Origin: a virus
Direction: 5' to 3' (one strand)
DNA length: 47,102 nt
IMG/VR virus record: IMGVR_UViG_3300034198_013392
Location: 1-47,102 of that record
The position numbers and the translations under genes were made by a program. Within the stretch, counting starts at the first letter, position 1. Every line of letters starts with the position of its first letter. This document shows positions 29,469-35,568 of the stretch, in pieces. The notes under the pieces were generated by a model. That model saw nothing but the letters and a program-made list of their open reading frames with translations, was not told the DNA's origin and made no database searches.

Positions 29469-30170
29469 ATGGCTTCTTTCGGGGGTAATAGATGCTCTAA
29501 GGGGAAACCATGTTTCACTGCCTGCGTCAACAGAGACTACCATTGTAGGTTTAACCTGGCTGAGCGGTTAAAGGGGCCTCTCAGAAGGATAGGGGACGAA
29601 ATCTCTGAAAAGGGAACTGACGTTGCCGACCACATTGGGAAAAACGTAGCAGCTTGGAAGGCAGGCAAGGTTCTCGGGAACCTTGTCTCTTCTTATTTGG
29701 AAAGTAGGTACGGAATCCCTAGGGATGCTAGTGTTAAGTTAGCTGAGACTGCCATTCAAGGGTTGACAGCTACAGGTATGGACATTAAGCATATAAAAAA
29801 CGCTGATGAGTTTTCCAAGAAGCTGTTTACAGAGTTGGCCGCAGCCTTTATAGGGAAAAGTTCCCACACAGGGGCAGAACTCATGCTATCTGCTAAAGAG
29901 GTTAGCACAATAGTTGAGACTGCCTTGCCGGTTTTGGCTGGAAAGGTCTCTGGAATAGGTGCCTCTATCCTTGCCAGCAGGTTACCCACCCCTAAAGAGC
30001 TATTGGCAATGGTTCAGGAAAGGTCTAAAGATGATATGGGGAAAGTTCAGGCTTTTCTGAGACCTTATACAAACTTTGCGGAGATGGACGACATTGTAGA
30101 GGTGCTGGGGGATGTGACCTTGATGGTGCTGGTTGGTTTGAAGGGGAAGATGGATACGGCCAAAGCCTGA
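29469..30170 (+). CDS. Four-cysteine-segment protein with a helical body, 233 aa
   Basis: Cys at 9, 15, 19 and 26 repeat the kinase-type C-x5-C-x3-C-x6-C, here as CSKGKPCFTACVNRDYHC with Phe-Thr-Ala replacing Gly-Ala-Thr. The body is all-helical and amphipathic (VAAWKAGKVLGNLVSSYLES, EVSTIVETALPVLAGKV), without kinase motifs and without a clear membrane segment. It shows that the Cys segment is a transferable N-terminal module. The start is six bases after the small gene's stop, so it may be read from the small gene's promoter. Confidence 0.85.
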   Translation: MASFGGNRCSKGKPCFTACVNRDYHCRFNLAERLKGPLRRIGDEISEKGTDVADHIGKNVAAWKAGKVLGNLVSSYLESRYGIPRDASVKLAETAIQGLTATGMDIKHIKNADEFSKKLFTELAAAFIGKSSHTGAELMLSAKEVSTIVETALPVLAGKVSGIGASILASRLPTPKELLAMVQERSKDDMGKVQAFLRPYTNFAEMDDIVEVLGDVTLMVLVGLKGKMDTAKA

Positions 30171-30218
30171 GTAAAGCTGAGTAAAGGTGAAATTCTATTA
30201 ACAACGTGAGTAAAGTAA

Positions 30219-30225
30219 GGGTAAG
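30219..30225 (+). promoter_or_regulatory. GGGTAAG element, candidate late promoter
   Basis: It lies 27 bases before the ATG at 30253 and is part of GGGTAAGTATCTAA, repeated exactly before the gene at 34564. Confidence 0.6.
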
Positions 30226-30252
30226 TATCTAAGAGTTTTTACATACTACGGG

Positions 30253-31218
30253 ATGAACCTAGACTTCTCTTCAGTGACGCTGCCGGGGGTAGGGGGAACC
30301 CTAAATGCAGCAACTGCCATATCCTCCGATAAACTAGAGCAGATGAACAAGGCTGGTAAAAAGTGGAGGACCGACGAAGACGGCAACCTGACATTCCACA
30401 ATGAATCTAAGCTGGAAGCTAATAAGGCTTCTAGAGAGCGTAGAAGGAACTTGATCAACCGGGACAGGAACGAAAATGCTGACTCTCAACAAGCTATGGA
30501 GGAAATCATGAGCAGAAAGAAGGCTAGAGCCAACGCCTTTATGGAGCTTAAGCGTAAAGAATACAACTTCGCTGATGACAGCGAGTTAATGTCAATGCCC
30601 CAACCATTCTCCCAAGACGGGTGTAGCAAGGGTTGCAAAGGCCCTGGTAAATGCTCATGTTCCTCCTGTAAGAAGGCTGTTGGGAAGCATACCTACAGGG
30701 AATGGAGTGATAAGGAGAGGCAGAAGCTGCAGGATGGTAAGGTCAAGGGTGAGTTCGCTGGCCCTAACATGTCATTCCCGATCGCTGGCCCCCAGGATGT
30801 ATCCTCCGCATGGTCATCCGTAGGCAGAGCCGCCAACCCTAGACAGGTGATGGCTGAGATCATCCGCATTTCCCGCAAGTATGGGTGGACTTCCGGTCTC
30901 CCTAAGTCCGTTAAGGACAGACTTGATAAGGGTGAATCTGGCTTACCCTCCCCGGAGTTCAGGGAGTGGCCCGAGGAGAAGAGGGTTAAGCTAAAGAAAG
31001 GGAAGATGAAGGGTGGTTTTGCTGGTCCTGGGACGTCCTTTCCGGTCTCAAGCCCCGAAGATGTATCCGCTGCATGGTCTTCAGTTGGCAGAGCAGATAA
31101 CCCCAAAAAGGTGATGGAGAACATAATCCGTTTAGCCAAAGAAAATGGATGGACAAGTGGTCTACCAGAAACCGTAAAACAACGTTTAGAGGCAGGTAAA
31201 TCAGGACTACCGGAGTGA
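30253..31218 (+). CDS. Protein with Cys cluster and two tandem copies of a phage domain, 321 aa
   Basis: Residues 1-105 are charged and helical. Residues 124-139 form a compact Cys cluster (C-x3-C-x5-C-x-C-x2-C). Residues 148-232 and 236-321 are two copies of one domain: YREW/FREW, then a Lys-rich turn, EFAGPNMSFPI / GFAGPGTSFPV, DVSxAWSSVGRAxNP, and GWTSGLPxxVKxRLxxGxSGLP. The FPI...DVxxAW...IIRxAKKxG layout resembles the DUF6582-type domain of phage head or scaffold-associated proteins; I hold this loosely. The domain duplication is clear from the sequence itself. Confidence 0.85.
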   Translation: MNLDFSSVTLPGVGGTLNAATAISSDKLEQMNKAGKKWRTDEDGNLTFHNESKLEANKASRERRRNLINRDRNENADSQQAMEEIMSRKKARANAFMELKRKEYNFADDSELMSMPQPFSQDGCSKGCKGPGKCSCSSCKKAVGKHTYREWSDKERQKLQDGKVKGEFAGPNMSFPIAGPQDVSSAWSSVGRAANPRQVMAEIIRISRKYGWTSGLPKSVKDRLDKGESGLPSPEFREWPEEKRVKLKKGKMKGGFAGPGTSFPVSSPEDVSAAWSSVGRADNPKKVMENIIRLAKENGWTSGLPETVKQRLEAGKSGLPE

Positions 31219-31222
31219 TGCC

Positions 31223-31558
31223 ATGGGGGTTGAAATCGTACTCGGTATTGCCGGTCTTCTCCTGACTGCCGCTTGTGGCGGCATAGGGGGAGCATTCTGG
31301 CTCCAGAATAAAGGCACAGAGAGAGTAGAGCAGGTAAGAAGAGCGTCCGACGACCGAGTTGACAAAATCTTTGCAGAAAATAAGTCCCAGATGGATCTGG
31401 TCTTGTCCCATGTTCAGAGAGTAGAAGACGTAATCAACGACATGAGGGCCGAACTACCCACTAAGTATGTCCTTAGAGAAGACCACCTTCGCTTAGTTGA
31501 GAAGGTTGAGAGTCTCAGGTTAGACTTCTACAGGAGGGAAGGGATAAGAGATGCTTGA
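31223..31558 (+). CDS. Single-span membrane protein with coiled coil, possible lysis or virion protein, 111 aa
   Basis: Residues 3-24 form one strongly hydrophobic Gly/Ala/Leu-rich segment (IVLGIAGLLLTAACGGIGGAF). The rest is a charged coiled coil (VEQVRRASDDRVDKIFAENK) ending with LPTKYVLREDHLRLVEKVES, a pattern common in small phage membrane proteins. An inner-membrane spanin-like or holin-accessory role is possible, but there is no second spanin candidate beside it. The gene lies four bases after the previous stop and overlaps the next by eight bases, so the set is coupled. Confidence 0.75.
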   Translation: MGVEIVLGIAGLLLTAACGGIGGAFWLQNKGTERVEQVRRASDDRVDKIFAENKSQMDLVLSHVQRVEDVINDMRAELPTKYVLREDHLRLVEKVESLRLDFYRREGIRDA

Positions 31559-32069
31559 CTTCCCTCTTGACCTTGACCGGCTTGCAAGCCTGGGGTTTAA
31601 CATAGACTTTATTGAAAAGTCTTTATCTAAAAACTACAGAAAAGGTCTGACTGCGGAGGAGCAAAGTATTGCTAAGCGGGAAGCCAAGGATACAATGTCC
31701 AGGGCCAAGGATCCATCCGTAGGGTCAAAGGAACTGTACAAGGATTGGGAATCTGACAAAAGGTACCGGGGCAGAAACAAGAACATCCCTAAGTCTAAGG
31801 CAACTAAGGCGTTTGAGTCCCGGTTCGCCGAAGATTCCTCTGTTGATGAGGCCCTTAAAGGTAAGGCAAAGGCGTCTGGCATTTCACTCTCTATCTTGAG
31901 AGAAGTTTACAACAGGGGGATGGCCGCCTGGCGATCGGGTCACAGGCCAGGAGTAGCTCCACAACAATGGGCATTGGGTAGGGTCAACTCTTTTGTGACA
32001 GGCGTAGGAAAGGCTAGGAAAGCTGATGCTGATCTGTGGGCAAAGCACAAGAAGACCAAAAGACCCTAA
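31551..32069 (+). CDS. DUF5824-type phage protein, 172 aa
   Basis: The C-terminal part (about residues 100-165) has the DUF5824 layout: KAKASGISLSILREVYNRGM, AAWRSGHRPGVAPQQWAL, GRVNSFVTG, ending KADADLW. The domain is common in phages and has no firm function. The N-terminal half is charged, with KDPSVGSKELYKDWESDKRY. It is coupled to the membrane protein gene by an 8-base overlap (ATGCTTGA). The neighbouring DUF6321-type gene is a frequent companion in cyanophages, which supports the assignment. Confidence 0.8.
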   Translation: MLDFPLDLDRLASLGFNIDFIEKSLSKNYRKGLTAEEQSIAKREAKDTMSRAKDPSVGSKELYKDWESDKRYRGRNKNIPKSKATKAFESRFAEDSSVDEALKGKAKASGISLSILREVYNRGMAAWRSGHRPGVAPQQWALGRVNSFVTGVGKARKADADLWAKHKKTKRP

Positions 32070-32077
32070 GGCATAGT

Positions 32078-32085
32078 GGGTAAAG
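32078..32085 (+). promoter_or_regulatory. GGGTAAAG element, candidate late promoter
   Basis: It lies eight bases after the previous stop and 26 bases before the ATG at 32112. Confidence 0.6.
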
Positions 32086-32111
32086 TTAGAAAGACAGTAC
32101 ATTAGAGAAAA

Positions 32112-32495
32112 ATGTCAACTTGCGGATCATTCTCACCTGACTCCTATCAGGCTTTCACTAACGGGGTACAGAACCCTACTAACTTTATGGTTATGGGACC
32201 TGCTGCCCATGTTGCTCCTAACACCGCTTCTGGATCATTCTTCATGGATGAAGATGGGGATGAAGAGGAGGGAATGGAGTGGGGTCATGAGGATGAAGAT
32301 GAGGATGAAGAGGAGTTTGAGCCCAATGCTCGCATGGCCATGGGTCAACTAAGGTCAATGGCTCAGGATATTATGGACATCCTTAGTGAAATCTCCACGG
32401 ATGACTATCTAGAGCCCTGGGTAGCTGCGAAAATTACAATGAGTAAGCAGAACCTTTCTGCTGTGGCTGATTACCTTCGCTATAACGAAGACTGA
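32112..32495 (+). CDS. Acidic protein with conserved C-terminal helix, 127 aa
   Basis: The middle (residues about 45-72) is a run of Asp and Glu (EDGDEEEG, HEDEDEDEEEFE). The C-terminal 40 residues form a helical region with DYLEPWVAAKITMSKQNLSA, a motif I associate with small phage virion or packaging-linked proteins of unknown role. The N-terminus is Gly/Ser/Asn-rich. It starts a new unit after a GGGTAAAG element, with the DUF6321-type gene 30 bases downstream. Confidence 0.75.
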   Translation: MSTCGSFSPDSYQAFTNGVQNPTNFMVMGPAAHVAPNTASGSFFMDEDGDEEEGMEWGHEDEDEDEEEFEPNARMAMGQLRSMAQDIMDILSEISTDDYLEPWVAAKITMSKQNLSAVADYLRYNED

Positions 32496-32525
32496 TTAAG
32501 GTTAAGTCTTAATGGAGGCTGGTCA

Positions 32526-32918
32526 ATGTTTGGGTATTTTCCCGAAAATCTACTAGAGCAGTTTTACCATGATTATGGTGAAAGACTTGACAAGGGTGAG
32601 ATGGAGTGTAATAAGCCTAGGGCTACACCGAATCATCCTACAAAGTCGCATGTGGTTAAGGCGTGTTACCCTGGTGCCCCCGAAGGCGGGAAGTTGATTA
32701 GGTTTGGTCAACAGGGTGTCAAAGGCTCCCCCCATAAAGAGGGGGAATCCGAGGCTTACCGCAAGCGCAGGGAATCGTTTAAGGCAAGACACGCAAAGAA
32801 CATTGCTAAGGGGAAGTCCTCATCTGCGTATTGGGCAGATATTGTGAAATGGGCTGAATCAGTTAATGACCATGAGCTGCTAAACTTCATTACTTCTGTA
32901 AAGGGAGAAAAGGAATGA
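32526..32918 (+). CDS. DUF6321-type phage protein, 130 aa
   Basis: Residues about 60-105 match the conserved DUF6321 core: KLIRFGQQGVKGSPHKEGES, then RKRRESFKARHAKNIAKGKS and AYWADIVKW. The family is widespread in phages; some members are fused to other virion or packaging proteins, and its molecular role is unknown. The N-terminal half has Cys28 and Cys47 and a His/Pro-rich stretch. A ribosome binding site GGAGG is found seven bases before the ATG. The end overlaps the next gene by four bases. Confidence 0.85.
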   Translation: MFGYFPENLLEQFYHDYGERLDKGEMECNKPRATPNHPTKSHVVKACYPGAPEGGKLIRFGQQGVKGSPHKEGESEAYRKRRESFKARHAKNIAKGKSSSAYWADIVKWAESVNDHELLNFITSVKGEKE

Positions 32919-33211
32919 GGGGTGGTTTTTCAGAGGAGTCGCTCGACTTGTATCAATCTCTGGTTCAGCTATACACTGAGTCGGGAGAAGACTATGAGGG
33001 GGTGTATGACTTCACAAGGTGCATTAGGCCAGACGGGTCAATCTACGGAACCAAGGGAAGATGCACTCCACCTAATAAACCAGCCCCTGAGGGGGCTCCC
33101 GAGCAGCCAGAGTCTGTAGCAACCGATGCAATCCCTGATGTGAAGGAAGTTTCCGTGAGTATGGGCAGCTACAGTGCTAAGGTAAATGTTAACACAAAGG
33201 GTATAACATAA
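32915..33211 (+). CDS. Small protein with CxRPxGxxYGTxGxC segment, 98 aa
   Basis: It is coupled to the preceding gene by an ATGA overlap. Residues about 30-56 contain YDFTRCIRPDGSIYGTKGRC followed by TPPNKPAP, the same segment that opens the 412-aa repeat protein next to it. Both also share an N-terminal FSEESLxxYQxLxQxx helix. The C-terminal part is Pro/Glu/Val-rich and likely flexible. It seems to be a second type of Cys-containing N-terminal module, distinct from the kinase type. Function unknown. Confidence 0.75.
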   Translation: MRGGFSEESLDLYQSLVQLYTESGEDYEGVYDFTRCIRPDGSIYGTKGRCTPPNKPAPEGAPEQPESVATDAIPDVKEVSVSMGSYSAKVNVNTKGIT

Positions 33212-33230
33212 GTAGTTACCACCTGGTATA

Positions 33231-34469
33231 ATGTACGGAAACTTTTCAGAGGACTCTCTATCCCATTACCAAGAGATTCTCCAGTACCTAGAAGATCCCT
33301 CCCTAGAGTTCGAAGAAGGTGATACCTACGACTTCACAAGGTGTGTCAGACCTAATGGTACGGCTTATGGGACTAGGGGAGCATGTCAGGCCCCCAATAA
33401 GGTGGCCCCTAAGCAAGATGTTTCCCTGATGAATCAAAAGGATTTTGAGTCAGGTGGGGGACTTTCTGCTGTAAAGAAGGGCTTATCTTCTACCCAAGTT
33501 GTTAATAGGGGTAGGGACGCTCGTGCCAGGGCTTTTGGGTTTGGAGGTGGAACCTCAGCCATGGGCAAAAGCGGGCTTTCCAGAGACCAAATTGTGCAAA
33601 GAGGGGCTCAAGCTAGGGCCGCAGCTATTAAGGCTGGTGGTGGGGTTAAGCCAGGCTCATCAGCTAGAAAAGCAGATCAAGCTGCTCGAAGGGGGGCTCA
33701 AGCTAGGGCCGCAGCGTTTAAGGCTGGCGGTGGTGAGTCCTCTCTGAAGAAAGGAGAGAATAGAGAAGACATTATCCGTAGGGGGGCGGCTAGTCTGAAA
33801 GCTGCTTATGAAGCCGGTGGTGGGAGAAAGAAATACGATGAGACTCCTGAGGGGTATGGAAAGGCCGATGTTATCGCCCAAGGTAAGAAAAACTTAAAAG
33901 CAGCATTTGAGGCGGGTGGCGGTGAAGGTGCCAGGTCTAAAGGAATGTCAATTAAGGACATTATTGCCAAAGGGAACAAGGCCCTTAAAGATGCGTACAT
34001 AGCCGGAGGTGGTGATGTTGCCAGAGCCAAGCTGAAGGATAAGAAGCAAGTAATTGCCAAAGGTAAGAAGTCCCTTCAAGAGGCGGCTAAAGCTGGCGGG
34101 GGTAGCGTTGCGAGAGGTAAGAAGGCACTAGCTGATCCCGTTAATGAGACCAAGAGAAGTCTTACAGAGGCTGGGGGAGGCACGGCAGCTATACAGAAAC
34201 TCGGAGAGAAGTTCGCCAAGCGGGTAGGTAGAAAGCTCACCGACAAGGACTACAATGTTCTAGCGAAACTGGTGGAGAAACGTGGAAAGGCTGTCTTGAG
34301 TAAATACTTTGAGGATGGGGGCGGTAAGAAAGCCTTGGTGTCTGGTAAGTCAGTTGACGACATCATTAACATCGGAGAGAAGATTGCCAAGGATAAAGCG
34401 AGAAAGGCAAAGGAGCAAAGGGCAAGGAATCTGAGAAGTCAGATTGATAGAGAGAGCCAATCCGTATAA
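33231..34469 (+). CDS. Basic repeat protein with ten A-G-G-G units, 412 aa
   Basis: The N-terminus carries the YDFTRCVRPNGTAYGTRGAC segment. From about residue 73 the protein is a row of units of roughly 30 residues of the kind DIIxRGxxxLKAAxxAGGGxxxxxKG, with ten GGG turns, then a Lys/Arg-rich end. Each unit would form one or two helices capped by a Gly turn. The strong positive charge suggests binding to DNA, RNA or an acidic partner, perhaps the acidic repeat protein encoded at 23705. No known family is recognised. A TATAAT-like TATAATG overlaps the start and may be chance. Confidence 0.8.
   Translation: MYGNFSEDSLSHYQEILQYLEDPSLEFEEGDTYDFTRCVRPNGTAYGTRGACQAPNKVAPKQDVSLMNQKDFESGGGLSAVKKGLSSTQVVNRGRDARARAFGFGGGTSAMGKSGLSRDQIVQRGAQARAAAIKAGGGVKPGSSARKADQAARRGAQARAAAFKAGGGESSLKKGENREDIIRRGAASLKAAYEAGGGRKKYDETPEGYGKADVIAQGKKNLKAAFEAGGGEGARSKGMSIKDIIAKGNKALKDAYIAGGGDVARAKLKDKKQVIAKGKKSLQEAAKAGGGSVARGKKALADPVNETKRSLTEAGGGTAAIQKLGEKFAKRVGRKLTDKDYNVLAKLVEKRGKAVLSKYFEDGGGKKALVSGKSVDDIINIGEKIAKDKARKAKEQRARNLRSQIDRESQSV
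33450..34360 (+). repeat. About ten degenerate 90-100 base coding repeats
   Basis: The protein repeat of the 412-aa gene shows at the DNA level as GCTGGTGGTGG-type islands spaced about 90-100 bases. The copies around 33600-33740 are the most alike (GGGGCTCAAGCTAGGGCCGC occurs twice, at 33604 and 33694), pointing to recent unit duplication there. Confidence 0.8.
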
Positions 34470-34486
34470 AACTTAGTTCATTAGGG

Positions 34487-34510
34487 GGGGTGCTACACCC
34501 CTTTCTTTTT
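34487..34510 (+). terminator. Rho-independent terminator after the repeat protein gene
   Basis: GGGGTG (34487-34492) pairs with CACCCC (34496-34501) around CTA, followed by TTTCTTTTT. Confidence 0.88.
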
Positions 34511-34531
34511 CCCCTACTTTGGTTGCAAATT

Positions 34532-34538
34532 GGGTAAG
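34532..34538 (+). promoter_or_regulatory. GGGTAAG element, candidate late promoter
   Basis: It lies 25 bases before the ATG at 34564 and after a terminator. The 14 bases GGGTAAGTATCTAA are the same as at 30219. Confidence 0.62.
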
Positions 34539-34563
34539 TATCTAATAATCCTCCCTGACCATT

Positions 34564-35055
34564 ATGCTAGGCCGTTTCGACATCCCCTCCGTAGATCACT
34601 TAAGAGAAGGGGTTGATTACCAGATCATAGATTGGGACTTTGCAGCTAGCGCCCCGATCCCCCACACCCCTGGGGAGTCGTGCCCCCCTGGAACCAAAAT
34701 GGTGTTCGGAATGTGTCGTCGTGTTAAAGAGGGGACGCAGGATTGGAACACTGACGAAGACAGTGATTCAGAAAGAGCTGGTAAGATCAAGGCCAAGGAA
34801 GTGGGGTCGTCTTTCCAGAACAACAAGCCTGTTGAGGTTGGCGGGAAGAAGTACGGATGGGCCAAGAAAGGCGGAAAGGACGTTCTCGTTGCTTGGGGGT
34901 CGGTCTGCGCCAAAAAAGATAAAGACGGGAATTGCATCAGTTCAACAGGTCAAGTTACACCTAAACAACCCACCCCTGCTACACCTGCACCTGCACCAGC
35001 CCCCGCACCTCCAGCCCCAGCCCCAGCCCCCGCACCCGCTCCTATATCCGCCTGA
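34564..35055 (+). CDS. Cys-containing protein with Pro-Ala tail, 163 aa
   Basis: The protein has an N-terminal region (MLGRFDIPSVDHLREGVDYQ), a CPPGTKMVFGMCRRV segment around residues 39-53 with two Cys, a small strand-rich segment (VEVGGKKYGWAKKGGKDVLV) and a second Cys pair (VCAKKDKDGNC). From about residue 132 it is a Pro-Ala repeat (PAPAPAP) of about 30 residues, which would form a stiff extended tail. No family is recognised. It opens a three-gene unit with the coiled-coil protein and kinase-like gene 6. Confidence 0.75.
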   Translation: MLGRFDIPSVDHLREGVDYQIIDWDFAASAPIPHTPGESCPPGTKMVFGMCRRVKEGTQDWNTDEDSDSERAGKIKAKEVGSSFQNNKPVEVGGKKYGWAKKGGKDVLVAWGSVCAKKDKDGNCISSTGQVTPKQPTPATPAPAPAPAPPAPAPAPAPAPISA

Positions 35056-35061
35056 TCTAAA

Positions 35062-35068
35062 GGGTAAG
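35062..35068 (+). promoter_or_regulatory. GGGTAAG element, candidate late promoter
   Basis: It lies seven bases after the previous stop and 23 bases before the ATG at 35092. Confidence 0.6.
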
Positions 35069-35091
35069 ATTAGTAAAATAGCCTAAGTAAA

Positions 35092-35568
35092 ATGAGAAAG
35101 GATTCGATCGACTCAGAAGCCTACGAAAAGGCTCTCCAGATGTTTGCCGAAAGGGGGCTGCAAATCGAGGGATTTACCCATACCCCTACTGACTATGCTA
35201 AGGGCACGGTCATGGAACCTGAGCAGGTTTCATCCCTAAGGGCTAGTTTCGCAGAGTACGAAAGTCTTGGCAAGAAGCAAAAAGACTTAACGGAAAGGAT
35301 AAACACCTTGAATGAAATGATGAAGGCATCGAGGCAAAGGGGTGCCTTTCAGGTTCTTCAGGATCAAATGAAAGAGGTGAAGAATCTTGTTAAGCAAAGG
35401 GAGGATATTGATGCAAAAATGTCTGTTATTGACCTTGCTAGGAAGAAGGAAGACGACCGCCGCATAGCAGCTAGTCAAGAGACTTCATATTCTGAGAAGA
35501 TAAATGAGGTGGGGGAGCGTATTGCTAAACTTGAGCAAATGCTTCTTTCATACTCAGAGGAGCAATGA
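35092..35568 (+). CDS. Coiled-coil protein coupled to kinase-like gene 6, 158 aa
   Basis: From about residue 45 the protein is a long charged coiled coil with leucines at heptad-like spacing (LTERINTLNEMMKASRQRGA, then NLVKQREDIDAKMSVIDLAR, and ERIAKLEQMLLS at the end). The first 40 residues are different (YEKALQMFAERGLQIEGF). The stop overlaps the start of kinase-like gene 6 (ATGA), so the two are made together and may form a complex. No family is recognised. Confidence 0.78.
   Translation: MRKDSIDSEAYEKALQMFAERGLQIEGFTHTPTDYAKGTVMEPEQVSSLRASFAEYESLGKKQKDLTERINTLNEMMKASRQRGAFQVLQDQMKEVKNLVKQREDIDAKMSVIDLARKKEDDRRIAASQETSYSEKINEVGERIAKLEQMLLSYSEEQ

Noticed and set aside
33225-33232. TATAAT just before and across the start of the 412-aa gene
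   Set aside because: It overlaps the start codon and has no fitting -35 box, so it cannot serve as the promoter of that gene.
33499-34060. Frames on both strands inside the AGGG-repeat gene
   Set aside because: They are by-products of the coding repeats; the long + frame has the N-terminal Cys segment and a clear end before a terminator.
33450-34360. Possible CRISPR-like array because of regular spacing
   Set aside because: The repeats are degenerate, lack constant spacers and keep an open reading frame; they are protein repeats.
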